A DNA stretch of 45,584 bases from Candidatus Segatella mututuai (GTDB taxonomy: Bacteria > Bacteroidota > Bacteroidia > Bacteroidales > Bacteroidaceae): NCBI GenBank assembly GCA_002439605.1, contig DJOI01000085.1, positions 1 through 45,584 of the forward strand. The letters run 5' to 3'. Position 1 is the first letter of the stretch, and each line of letters opens with the position of its first letter. Under the pieces are notes generated by a model. It worked only from the letters and a program-made list of their open reading frames with translations, was not told where the DNA came from and ran no database searches. Position numbers and translations under genes: made by a program. Below, in pieces: positions 7,945 through 15,998 of the stretch.

Positions 7945-8029
7945 GCTTACAGGTAATAGCTTCCTTGATGATAGCTTTTTCTTCTTTTGTTAGTATGACT
8001 TCATCTTCTTTTGTTACCATTGTTGCCAT
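7862..8029 (-). CDS. Possible tiny overlapping gene before the VWA gene
   Basis: A 55-codon frame starts at an ATG in the gap between the HTH gene and the VWA gene and ends inside the VWA gene in another frame. Its first 25 residues (MATMVTKEDEVILTKEEKAIIK and on) look like a real charged helix. The part overlapping the VWA gene is less convincing. It could be a leader peptide that couples translation of the VWA gene, or chance. Confidence 0.25.
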   Translation of the reverse strand: MATMVTKEDEVILTKEEKAIIKEAITCKHDGQEDREDKFGVVLDRAGSVYGDVLA

Positions 8030-8043
8030 ATTGCTAATTGATT

Positions 8044-9162
8044 TTATTCGTTTATGTTACTAAGCATCTTCATTACTTTCTTGAAACTCATCGTCTCAAA
8101 CTCGAAGATCTTGCCAGTCTCCTTAATCATGCGGTAACGCAGATGTGTAAGAATTTGGTGCCCCTCCTCTTCAAGCTTCTCCATTTCGGAAAGACTTGGC
8201 TGTACGGTGCTAACTTGGTGGTACTGCACATGACATTCGCCCATATAGTCGCCTTCACCCAATAGCTTATCCTCATAGGTGCTGAGATTCTGCTTTGCTT
8301 CCTCCAATAGTCTTGTTGTTTCTTCCCAAGTGCATTTGCCGGAAATGCTATTTTGTATTCTGTCCATATATCCCTTGCCTTGGGTCGCCCGATAGAGTTC
8401 AATGCGGTAAGTGAAAGTATTGTCTCTGTCATCGGATATGAATATGTGCACACGTTCGTTCCATGAGTTGAAGGTGGAAACGGCAAATGACTTCAATACG
8501 ATGGTACCGTTTGGCAAAGTGGGAACATAGATAGGGTCGTGAATCAGCATGATGACATGCTTGTCTGACTCTGCCGCCAGTCTTTCAGCAATGAGCATGT
8601 GGGTGTCATAGTCCCATGCCTGTCTGCATACGAGCATGATTGCTTTCTGCGGCAACTTTGCGAGTGACGGTATGCCCAACTCAAAGTGCAGAAGTTCTTT
8701 GGACTCCAGTGTCATCTTTCTCACCATACCCTCGCCAAGTATCTCCTCCGCCAATTCATATAGCCTTTTGTCCAAACGTCGGCTGCGTGCGCTGTTATAG
8801 AACACGACGAGCGGCTTCTTGCGAGGAAGGAAGAAATACTCCTCCACAACATCCAGTGTATCGTGTGGTGAGAATATGTGCAGTTTGTCTTCGGGCAGCA
8901 GATGCGTGATACAGTTCTCTGCCATCTGCTTGTCCACTACTGCCATTTCGCCGTTCAGACATTTCTCAGAAAACTCTTGAAAGAAGTCCCGTCCGAGCAA
9001 CTTGGAGACTTTCAGCAGCAAGTCGGTGTCGAGACTTGTCTTGCCGAATATCTCGTATGTGGCGGAACTTGACTTGCACAAGTCTCTGGCAAATGCCGCC
9101 ACGGAAGGATACTTAGCTTTTACTTCCTTCAAGATTTCTTGTCCGATATGATAATTCTCCAT
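8044..9162 (-). CDS. HTH-domain protein of unknown function
   Basis: 372 residues. The N-terminus (about 1-60: EVKAKYPSVAAFARDL, then LLLKVSKLLGRDFF) resembles the XRE-like helix-turn-helix common in Bacteroidetes regulators. The remaining 300 residues are a mixed alpha/beta region with no motif I can name (PLVVFYNSARSRR, KAIMLVCRQAWDYDTH, HVIMLIHDPIYVP), reminiscent of a Rossmann-type or nucleotide-sensing domain. A consensus -7 box lies 33 bases upstream, so this gene starts the leftward unit that continues into the VWA gene. A regulator that senses a ligand is plausible but unproven. Confidence 0.75.
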   Translation of the reverse strand: MENYHIGQEILKEVKAKYPSVAAFARDLCKSSSATYEIFGKTSLDTDLLLKVSKLLGRDFFQEFSEKCLNGEMAVVDKQMAENCITHLLPEDKLHIFSPHDTLDVVEEYFFLPRKKPLVVFYNSARSRRLDKRLYELAEEILGEGMVRKMTLESKELLHFELGIPSLAKLPQKAIMLVCRQAWDYDTHMLIAERLAAESDKHVIMLIHDPIYVPTLPNGTIVLKSFAVSTFNSWNERVHIFISDDRDNTFTYRIELYRATQGKGYMDRIQNSISGKCTWEETTRLLEEAKQNLSTYEDKLLGEGDYMGECHVQYHQVSTVQPSLSEMEKLEEEGHQILTHLRYRMIKETGKIFEFETMSFKKVMKMLSNINE

Positions 9163-9194
9163 TGTCGAAAATCGTTAAGTTATTAATTCGGGTG

Positions 9195-9202
9195 CAAAGG
9201 TA
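9195..9202 (-). promoter_or_regulatory. Promoter -7 box of the HTH gene
   Basis: On the minus strand this reads TACCTTTG, a full match to the Bacteroidota -7 consensus TAnnTTTG, placing the transcript start about 25 bases before the ATG at 9162. No clear -33 box is seen at the expected distance. Confidence 0.65.
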
Positions 9203-9277
9203 CGGCTTTTTCTTCAACTTTTTCTGCTTCTCGCATTCGGAAAAAGCGGAATGGAGTGTCGGAAAAACAGGAAAGTC

Positions 9278-9925
9278 TTATTTGAACTTGCCTTCTTGTA
9301 CAGCTTGTTCGTAAAGTTTCTTCGCTTTATCCTTAGACTCTGTAGTGTAATGGACATAAGATTTTTCTTCTTCGTCGTAAATCCCATCGGCGGGATTTCC
9401 ATAAACTTTCTTTTCTTTTTTTGTTATGGAACTTGCATCATCTTTTATCATGCTAAGAATCTTTTCTGCAACTTCTTGATTGCCGACGGATATGGCAGTA
9501 TTCAATATAGCAAGACATTTGGAGTTATATCTGTTTGCTGAGCTGATGTATGAAGTGTAACCTCCATCGCCGTCTAATTCGTCAATACCTGAAATTTCAG
9601 AACCTTCCGGCATGGCTCTTCCTTTCATAGGTAACTCGGAAAGCAGATATACAACCCTCGTATTTGTTTCAGATGTGTTCTGAGAAACGAGATACAGAGA
9701 CTCAGCATTGAAAATATAATCTGTAGCTTCGATGACTTCCTTGTCTTCACCAAACAAACTTGAACCTTGATTCTCGGCAACCATCTTGTCGAGTATCTTA
9801 TGAGCTGCCTCGAAGTCCATGTTTCTGCATGCTTCACGATAATTGCCGTCATACTTGTCTGACGAGAATAGATTACAGCTTGAAAGTGTCAATGCTGCGA
9901 TGAGTATTAATATTGTATGTCTCAT
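9278..9925 (-). CDS. Lipoprotein, last gene of the RiPP-linked operon
   Basis: 215 residues with a short signal peptide (about 1-13) and lipobox LSSC, so Cys-17 is the likely lipidation site. The mature part is helical and repeat-like (YREACRNMDFEAAHKILDKMV, then CLAILNTAISVGNQEVAEKILSMI, read in parts), similar in style to TPR-like helical repeats. The tail is charged. It follows the next lipoprotein gene by 15 bases and belongs to the same leftward unit. It probably sits at the outer membrane. No specific family recognised. Confidence 0.75.
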   Translation of the reverse strand: MRHTILILIAALTLSSCNLFSSDKYDGNYREACRNMDFEAAHKILDKMVAENQGSSLFGEDKEVIEATDYIFNAESLYLVSQNTSETNTRVVYLLSELPMKGRAMPEGSEISGIDELDGDGGYTSYISSANRYNSKCLAILNTAISVGNQEVAEKILSMIKDDASSITKKEKKVYGNPADGIYDEEEKSYVHYTTESKDKAKKLYEQAVQEGKFK

Positions 9926-9940
9926 TTTGATTTTGTTGAA

Positions 9941-11164
9941 TTATCTGATAAAAAGAAATAGACTACGTGACAGAATAGAGTTTGCAAGTCCCAATGCGGC
10001 AGAACCTGCTAATGCCACACCTCCGACACCTACAGCAGCGGCAGTCCACGCCACATTTTTCCACTTGATGTTACCATATTCATCTTTAAACAAACCTCCC
10101 TTGTTTTCTGGTTTGTTCCACGGTAATGAACTTACCTTTCCTGTAGCTGCGCTTTTTTGAGCGCGCATACTTGCCTCGTATGAATATTTCATCTTCAAAC
10201 GTTCTGTCTCTAACTCCTCGTTGTATTTATGCTTCTCCCATTCTATGGAGTCATGACGAGCATTCTCTATTTGTGTGGTATATGACTGCCACATCTTTTC
10301 AGCCTTGGCGTATGCCGGCGTATTCTCAGGTATAAGTTTGTAACTTGCCGAGACTGTCGGACTATATTTGTCGCCTGCTTGCGCAATGGCATTTTCCATC
10401 TCACGCAGTTGCTCATTGGCATGTTTTGTGAGTAGTTTCTTCTCAACATCATTCAATCGAGATGAAGAGTACTTGAAACAATTAGTTGCTTCCTTTGGTA
10501 CGGAACGCAACATGGCAAAAGCCTTCTCTAAGTCTCCTTGACTTACCAATGCTTCCACATCCTGTGCAAAGACTTGTACATTCGACTCATACCAAGATAT
10601 GATTGTTGTCTCTGCATCGGAGAGCATCTGCTGCATTTCCTTACTATCCTCTATCTCGTTGGAAGCATTGATGGCAGCTTCTGTAAATGTAGAGCCAACA
10701 CCCGAGACACGCTGTGTAGTACTGGCATAGATGTCTCCCGTAATCAAATTGCCCACAAATATGACAGCTTCATAATTGCAAATCATTTTCTGTGGGGCTG
10801 TGCCTGTTGCTTCCTTTGATATTGGATTGAACTGACAAGCAATGGCAAAACATGGAGAATCGCCAGTTGCAGCAATGCCATTCTTACAGGCTATTTGCAT
10901 TAAGCGAGACATCACTTTTGTTGTCACTTGCTCGGTTATTTCTCCTTGTGGAGCTGGTCCTGCAACAGCTAACTTTATATTATGTTGGAACAACATAACA
11001 TCAGGGTCGAGGTTTGTCTCTCGTTTCTTTTTGGCTATAGCAGAGTCTCTGTCAGCGATGGATAGAGTGCCATGACGCTCTTGGGGCTTGAACTTAACTC
11101 CGCTTCTGTTGCATGATGTGAGAGTCACGGTCAACAGAAATACCAATAATATTATCTTTCCCAT
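9941..11164 (-). CDS. Lipoprotein with glycine-rich hydrophobic C-terminus
   Basis: 407 residues from the ATG at 11164; the upstream alternative would use TTG. The signal peptide ends in a lipobox (LTSC). Residues about 60-170 form a conserved-looking alpha/beta domain (HNIKLAVAGPAPQG, CFAIACQFNP, EAVIFVGNLITGDIYAS) of a kind seen in Bacteroidetes conserved lipoproteins. A long charged helix follows (about 280-345). The C-terminus has a Gly/Ala-rich hydrophobic stretch (AAAVGVGGVALAGSAALGLA) that could insert into a membrane. It directly follows the 352-codon lipoprotein frame. Exact function unknown; an envelope assembly or transport role fits its features. Confidence 0.75.
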   Translation of the reverse strand: MGKIILLVFLLTVTLTSCNRSGVKFKPQERHGTLSIADRDSAIAKKKRETNLDPDVMLFQHNIKLAVAGPAPQGEITEQVTTKVMSRLMQIACKNGIAATGDSPCFAIACQFNPISKEATGTAPQKMICNYEAVIFVGNLITGDIYASTTQRVSGVGSTFTEAAINASNEIEDSKEMQQMLSDAETTIISWYESNVQVFAQDVEALVSQGDLEKAFAMLRSVPKEATNCFKYSSSRLNDVEKKLLTKHANEQLREMENAIAQAGDKYSPTVSASYKLIPENTPAYAKAEKMWQSYTTQIENARHDSIEWEKHKYNEELETERLKMKYSYEASMRAQKSAATGKVSSLPWNKPENKGGLFKDEYGNIKWKNVAWTAAAVGVGGVALAGSAALGLANSILSRSLFLFIR

Positions 11165-11175
11165 ATCATTTATTA

Positions 11176-12204
11176 TCAATAACCATTAATAGTGATAACA
11201 ATCTCTCCGAGTCCTTGACTTGCATTGGTAGCGTTTAGACCCAACTGAGTGTTCAGTTTCTTCATACAGTCTCTTGCCCAATCATAGACACCGTATTGGG
11301 TACCATCTTCATTAAGAAGTTTGATACGTGCATTGACAAAAGACAACTCGTAGTCGCTGTTGTTTTGCATGTGATAAGCTCCCTTTACTGTATGCGTCTT
11401 AACAAAGTCTATCAGCCAATCGGAATACGTGTCACCCTCAATGTTCTTTTGTGACAGTTTTAGATTGCCGTTACTTGCCACCACAAATTTGATGTTGACT
11501 TCTCTGCCACGATAAATAATGTCAGAGAAGTAATTCATGATGTCTTCTTTTAGTTTGGGCATCTTGTCTTCCAATGATTCGTTGAAAATGGCCTCTTCCG
11601 ACTCACCTTCCAAGCCGATAGCACTAACAGAAGACTCTACTTTGCTACTGTAAGCGTCTATTGCGGAAATAGTGTATGAGATTTTCTTTTTGCTGTTGCC
11701 ATAATCATGACTTATCACGCTTCCCCCATTTGCAGAATAGTCTAACTCCAAGATGATGTCTGGATGACAAGTCTGAAGTAACATGGTCTTAGCATCTCGC
11801 TCTAAATTGTCGGCAATGGCGTATGCGTCATTAGTGTTCAAATTCTTAACAGCCTGCTCAAAGTCTGTGACAGGATAGTTGTCCTTTACAAATGCATCCT
11901 GTATTGTGGATATGATGCGACGGAAATTAGTTCCCTTAGCCAAGAACTTCCGATAATCCCTCAATGTAAATGTCTTCCCATCATATTCAGCCTCGTCCAG
12001 ACATCTGTTGTCTTTAAGCAGTTTGTCGCTCGGTAGAATCATGATGGTAGGCAATGCCTGTTGTATGGCATTCACATCATTATCCTCATATCCTACATAA
12101 GACTTGGCTTTCTCTGCCAAAGATGCAAGTTTCCCTGGTGTTCCACCGCAACTGCAAAGACCTAGAGACAGTGTGAATATAATCGTTTTTGTCAGTTTTT
12201 TCAT
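11176..12204 (-). CDS. Lipoprotein, possibly DUF6175 family
   Basis: 342 residues from the ATG at 12204 (MKKLTKTIIF), chosen because it places the signal peptide at the N-terminus; the lipobox is LCSC. After about 45 residues comes PTIMILPSDKLLKDNRC, then a mixed domain, and a C-terminal region with YDWARDCMKKLN and GEIVITI. The pattern resembles what I remember of the DUF6175 lipoprotein family of Bacteroidetes, but I cannot verify this. It lies 48 bases after the amidohydrolase gene and 11 bases before the next lipoprotein, so three lipoproteins end this operon in a row. Confidence 0.75.
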   Translation of the reverse strand: MKKLTKTIIFTLSLGLCSCGGTPGKLASLAEKAKSYVGYEDNDVNAIQQALPTIMILPSDKLLKDNRCLDEAEYDGKTFTLRDYRKFLAKGTNFRRIISTIQDAFVKDNYPVTDFEQAVKNLNTNDAYAIADNLERDAKTMLLQTCHPDIILELDYSANGGSVISHDYGNSKKKISYTISAIDAYSSKVESSVSAIGLEGESEEAIFNESLEDKMPKLKEDIMNYFSDIIYRGREVNIKFVVASNGNLKLSQKNIEGDTYSDWLIDFVKTHTVKGAYHMQNNSDYELSFVNARIKLLNEDGTQYGVYDWARDCMKKLNTQLGLNATNASQGLGEIVITINGY

Positions 12205-12252
12205 TCCTTTGAATTTTAATTGTACATTTGACATTGAAGTGAAATGTTTATC

Positions 12253-12993
12253 CTAAGAGTTGCCGTAGATACATCGAGCGAACACACAGTTAGCCTTGTC
12301 CCCTAAGACCTCATAAGTCTGTTTTATAGAATCTCGAATGTAGTCTGCGGTATCAATATCCTTGAAGAACACTTTATTGATAGGGGCATCTGTGCCAAAT
12401 AGTATCCTATCGGTTAATCCTATATCAACTAGCCTTCGTAAGTCACTCATTGGCATGAAAGCGGTATCTACGTAGGTGTTGGAACAGGATTGTAGTACAT
12501 CTATAGCTTCTTCTATAGGTCTTCCATGAGCAAGAATGAAAGTTAGTTCACTATTGTCTTTGATAATATCCTTGAACCGTCCTGCATGGCTCACCTCGTA
12601 ATTCCCAGTATGTAATAACACAGGTACATCCAAGCGTTTTGCCACCTCCAAAGCCTTATTTAATAAGGTGTGATTTCTGCTCCATTCAGGATGAGCCTCG
12701 AAATGTAGCTTTATCCCTTGCCATTTTATTTTGCTATGCAGCATATAGGGAAGGGGATAACTAAGTTTCAGCATTCGGGGCGTTAACCACAAGATGGGGT
12801 GAACTTTTTCACCACCGAATCTGATAAGTTCTCGCAACTCCCGACAAACGTCCTTGTAGAGTTCGGCGCAAGTTGATGTGGAGGCAACAGCCATTCCATC
12901 GATACCTGCTGCCATCTCGGAATCCCAAATCTCTTTTGGAGTATGGTATCCGTCTGTAAACCATCCAACATGTACATGATTATCAATTATCAT
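12253..12993 (-). CDS. Amidohydrolase-family TIM-barrel enzyme in the RiPP operon
   Basis: 246 residues with the metal-dependent hydrolase (amidohydrolase_2-like) pattern: an N-terminal HxH (DNHVHVG, His-6 and His-8), a strand with GIKLH, then VLLHTGN, ILAHGRP, and the late Asp in LFGTDAP. These would bind a divalent metal and position water for hydrolysis. No signal peptide, so it acts in the cytoplasm. It lies 23 bases after the TM2 gene and 48 before a lipoprotein gene. In a RiPP operon it might trim the leader, hydrolyse side chains or do immunity work, but such enzymes also act on small metabolites; the substrate is unknown. Confidence 0.85.
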   Translation of the reverse strand: MIIDNHVHVGWFTDGYHTPKEIWDSEMAAGIDGMAVASTSTCAELYKDVCRELRELIRFGGEKVHPILWLTPRMLKLSYPLPYMLHSKIKWQGIKLHFEAHPEWSRNHTLLNKALEVAKRLDVPVLLHTGNYEVSHAGRFKDIIKDNSELTFILAHGRPIEEAIDVLQSCSNTYVDTAFMPMSDLRRLVDIGLTDRILFGTDAPINKVFFKDIDTADYIRDSIKQTYEVLGDKANCVFARCIYGNS

Positions 12994-13016
12994 TACCTAT
13001 AGTTATACTTCAACGT

Positions 13017-13916
13017 TCAATCATTTAGCTTCTCTAAGAAGTTTTCTTGACCATCCATAAGATACTTGATGCCTTCGACGGCACCGATGATGGAAGGAAT
13101 CCAAGTCCAACAGAAGATTAAATATATGGCACCAGTCATATACTTGCCCATATAGAACTTATGCAAGCCCAAACCTCCCGTGAAAATGGCAAGTAGAGCT
13201 GCAATCTTATAGTCCTTTGTAGATTCAGAGTATTCTCGTGAAGACTCTCTTTCAGAACCTATAGTAGTGTTGCTTTGTTCGTTTCTACTATTCAACAACT
13301 TCTTAAGATATGCTATTTCTTGCAAAGGAGTCCAATAGGTATCAGACTTTTCATAAGGGAAGAACTGCACATATCCACCTGTTCGGAACTCATAGTCAGC
13401 GGCTTCTAATTGTTCTTCTCTTTTTTTTGAGACAAAATGAGGAATGTCTCTTATCATTTGCATACAAAGACCAGTCTGAAAAGGAGTTCTTGGTATTGTT
13501 GTTCTTGTAGTCAACAACTTAGCAGCGTTGTCTCTATGGTCATTGGTGAGAATGTAACCCAAGACGGTTCCTGACATGTTTGGATTAAAACAATTAGTTG
13601 CGTCATCGTCAGTCCAAGGATCATCTTTTGTACTGCACAACTCATAAGCTTCATTATAAGAAACTCTGATGGCTATGAAATTATCATCAGTAACAATGAT
13701 TTTTCCCTCGGTTACATGAAGGTTGGGTGTCTCAATAGTTTCCCATTCGCTCCAAGACTTATCATCTCGTATTGTTGAAACACGAATATGTCCATCTCCC
13801 AATTCTACTAGGAAATGTATGCATCTAAATGTCAAGTCTGAAACTGAAGACAGTTTTTGAATCTGTTTCTGAATCTCTTCTGAACTCCAACTGTTATAGT
13901 CTATTTTTTGTATCAT
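13017..13916 (-). CDS. TM2-domain membrane protein
   Basis: 299 residues. The last 65 form a TM2 domain: two hydrophobic helices (AALLAIFTGGLGLHKFYMG and GAIYLIFCWTWIPSIIGAVEG) with the characteristic G-x-H-x-FY-x-G turn between them. The first 230 residues are a novel cytoplasmic region with aromatic/acidic strands (WSEWETIETPN, FIAIRVSYNEAY) and conserved-looking PFQTGLCMQMIRDIP. It sits 11 bases after the maturase gene. It may anchor the pathway at the membrane, act in export, or give self-protection. The TM2 assignment is strong; the N-terminal domain is unrecognised. Confidence 0.85.
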   Translation of the reverse strand: MIQKIDYNSWSSEEIQKQIQKLSSVSDLTFRCIHFLVELGDGHIRVSTIRDDKSWSEWETIETPNLHVTEGKIIVTDDNFIAIRVSYNEAYELCSTKDDPWTDDDATNCFNPNMSGTVLGYILTNDHRDNAAKLLTTRTTIPRTPFQTGLCMQMIRDIPHFVSKKREEQLEAADYEFRTGGYVQFFPYEKSDTYWTPLQEIAYLKKLLNSRNEQSNTTIGSERESSREYSESTKDYKIAALLAIFTGGLGLHKFYMGKYMTGAIYLIFCWTWIPSIIGAVEGIKYLMDGQENFLEKLND

Positions 13917-13927
13917 ATTATTATGCT

Positions 13928-15391
13928 TTATAAAAGTCCTTTTTCTCTGTATTCTTCGACAAGTCGTTTGTTGAGGAATGCTACATCACAGAAATGATGA
14001 TTAACGGCAAACATATCACCACCACTTTCATTATAGTTGCGAACCAAACAACGTGCGCAATAGTCGCGAGCCTCACATTCAAGACATTGTGGGAAAGACT
14101 CTTGTGTTATCTTGCGAAGTTCCTTGATGCGTTCGCTATTTTCCCATATTTCTTGTAGGGAATTCTTATAAACATTGCCCAAAACATAGTCTTGCCAACC
14201 AGCGCAAGGATAGACATCTCCATTGGCTGTAATGCAACAGTTGTCGTAACCAACACTACAAACAGGCTGCTTCTTGAATCGTTCCAGATTGAACTTGATG
14301 TCATCTGTAATAGGTAATTTTTCAAGCGTCTTTTCTCTGTATTGGGTGTCATGTTCAATGATGTCACGAAGAACTTGTTCGGTCTCTTCCTGTGAAAGTC
14401 TATTGGCAAGATTTTCAGTGTCAAGGTCAGCACGTGCCATCATGATATAGTCTGTCTGTGCTTTTATCTTTAAAGACTTAGCGTAGTCCAAGACTTTGTC
14501 ATAACCGACCTTGTTTGCTTTCATCAAAGGGCAGCTTATCTGAACAGGAATGTCAGCTGCTACAAGTTTTTCAATGGAAGCTTTAGTCTTCTTAAATGAC
14601 CCCTTGACGGTCGTTATAAAGTCATGGATTTGAGGGTCCATTGAATATAAGGAGACTTGTATCAATGAAAGATTCAATTCCTTCAGAGCTGCAACTTGTT
14701 CATCCTTCAAAGCGATAAGATTGGAAAGAATGCTTATCTTCAAATCTTTTTCTCTGCAATAGCGAGCAATCTCAATGAGATCCTTGTGCATGAATGCTTC
14801 TCCGCCCGATAAAGTTACATGGATGCCACCCATAGCGGCAAACTCGTCTAAAATGCTCTTGACTTTTGCGGTAGGCATGTCAAACCCATGGTTCTTCTTA
14901 TCGTTAGGAATGTAGCAGTGTATACAACGCTCGTTGCATCTACTGGACAATTCAAATTGTAGGGAAGATATTAATGGACGTCCTTGTACCTCCTCTAAAA
15001 AGAAATCCTGCGTATTGTTTGGAACATTCTCTTCGGTGTGTTGGTAGTAACTCTCTGCGAGGGTCTTTGGATTGTCTATTGCATAGGTGAAATTATCATC
15101 GTTTGCATTTAAATCTTTGGGAGTATGTCCCATAACAACGAAATGGTCTTTTGCCAAACTGGTAATAAAATCCATGACATCTTTGTTAAGAGTTTCATAA
15201 TCGACTCCTTCGTAAATGCTCAAAAGATGTTTGGTAATAATATCTATGTCTTTAGGCTCACGAGAGATTTCTTTGAGAATGTCAGCCCCGAACTCGTCAT
15301 AACAACGGTCATGACGAGTTAACTGATTGGTGATATATCCATATCGTTTTGTTGTTCTGATAAATGTATTTTTGCTTTGGCGGACTATCAT
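13928..15391 (-). CDS. Radical SAM/SPASM peptide maturase with PqqD-like domain
   Basis: 487 residues. Residues about 5-90 look like a PqqD-type RiPP recognition element, which binds precursor leaders. The radical SAM core follows, with C152-x3-C156-x2-C159 (RCNERCIHCY) for the SAM-binding 4Fe-4S cluster and SGGE (195-198) for SAM. The C-terminal SPASM region has Cys at 378, 385/386, 396, 436, 439, 445, 448 and 468, enough for two auxiliary clusters. Such enzymes install C-S, C-C or epimerised bonds on peptides. The gene overlaps the upstream 89-residue gene by 4 bases and lies 3' of the small precursor at 15726-15899, its likely substrate. The chemistry cannot be told from sequence. Confidence 0.95.
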   Translation of the reverse strand: MIVRQSKNTFIRTTKRYGYITNQLTRHDRCYDEFGADILKEISREPKDIDIITKHLLSIYEGVDYETLNKDVMDFITSLAKDHFVVMGHTPKDLNANDDNFTYAIDNPKTLAESYYQHTEENVPNNTQDFFLEEVQGRPLISSLQFELSSRCNERCIHCYIPNDKKNHGFDMPTAKVKSILDEFAAMGGIHVTLSGGEAFMHKDLIEIARYCREKDLKISILSNLIALKDEQVAALKELNLSLIQVSLYSMDPQIHDFITTVKGSFKKTKASIEKLVAADIPVQISCPLMKANKVGYDKVLDYAKSLKIKAQTDYIMMARADLDTENLANRLSQEETEQVLRDIIEHDTQYREKTLEKLPITDDIKFNLERFKKQPVCSVGYDNCCITANGDVYPCAGWQDYVLGNVYKNSLQEIWENSERIKELRKITQESFPQCLECEARDYCARCLVRNYNESGGDMFAVNHHFCDVAFLNKRLVEEYREKGLL

Positions 15392-15657
15392 TGTTTGTTG
15401 CTTTTATGAGAATTAAATATCTTGTTCCCTTCTTCTTGTTTTCTTTTGAATTCTGCATTTGCGGATAGACTTTTGGCCTCTCCAAATGTCATAGTTGTAG
15501 AACGGAAGTTTTCTGCATCCTTTAGTCTCTGTATATAGTCGTTTATTGACTCATTACGTAATGTCCAGAACAACTGATTACAGAAGTTCCAAGCTTCATC
15601 CTTAGGCACGAGCTTTAGTTCTACAATTTTATTTATAAGTTCATTGTAATCTTTCAT
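15388..15657 (-). CDS. Small accessory protein of the RiPP operon
   Basis: 89 residues, helical and charged, with no signal peptide (LINKIVELKLVPKDEAWNF, then YIQRLKDAENFRSTTMTFGEAKSLSA). It lies between the precursor gene and the maturase, overlapping the maturase start by 4 bases, which implies translational coupling. No family is recognised. It could be a partner that delivers the precursor, a regulator, or a second substrate, though it lacks the Cys-rich or Gly-rich core of a typical precursor. Confidence 0.7.
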   Translation of the reverse strand: MKDYNELINKIVELKLVPKDEAWNFCNQLFWTLRNESINDYIQRLKDAENFRSTTMTFGEAKSLSANAEFKRKQEEGNKIFNSHKSNKQ

Positions 15658-15670
15658 TGGTTACTAATAT

Positions 15671-15706
15671 TAAAAGGAATGTGTATGTGCAATACATACA
15701 CATCCC
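15671..15706 (-). terminator. Attenuator-like hairpin after the precursor gene
   Basis: A 13-base stem (15676-15688 with 15694-15706, one mismatch) with a 5-base loop is followed on the minus strand by TTTTAATATT. It lies between the precursor gene and the biosynthetic genes. Partial termination here would give many precursor transcripts and fewer enzyme transcripts, as in many peptide gene clusters. Confidence 0.65.
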
Positions 15707-15725
15707 TAGTTATTACTTTCCAAGA

Positions 15726-15899
15726 TTAGCTTGCAAGTTCACATGCAGAACATGGACCTGTTCCTTGACCTGGAATTTCGACAACACCAGTGCCAGGTGT
15801 GCCACGAGTAATGTAGTAGTGGTGCTGTGGACAACCTGCAGCGTAAGAACCTGTAGGAAGATTCTTAGCAATCATCTGAGCTTTCTGATACTTCTTCAT
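15726..15899 (-). CDS. Candidate RiPP precursor peptide
   Basis: 57 residues from the ATG at 15899 (MKKYQKAQMIAKNLPTG). A Lys-rich N-terminal leader-like segment is followed by SYAAGCPQHHYYITRGTPGTG and on to a C-terminal GTGPCSACELAS (read in parts). There are three Cys (23, 50, 53), two adjacent His-Tyr pairs and a Gly/Thr/Pro-rich centre. Size, composition, Cys pattern and the maturase downstream all suggest the substrate of the radical SAM enzyme. It does not match a precursor family I can name, such as the Gly-Gly Bacteroidales or SCIFF types. No export signal or double-Gly cleavage site is seen, so the core boundary is unclear. Confidence 0.75.
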   Translation of the reverse strand: MKKYQKAQMIAKNLPTGSYAAGCPQHHYYITRGTPGTGVVEIPGQGTGPCSACELAS

Positions 15900-15998
15900 A
15901 ATAGTCAAATATTTCGTTAATGTCTTTATCCTATCGAGCGACTCGACTTTCTCTATTACCTACTCCCTTTCAAGCGTTTCGGCATTTTCTTTATTTTG

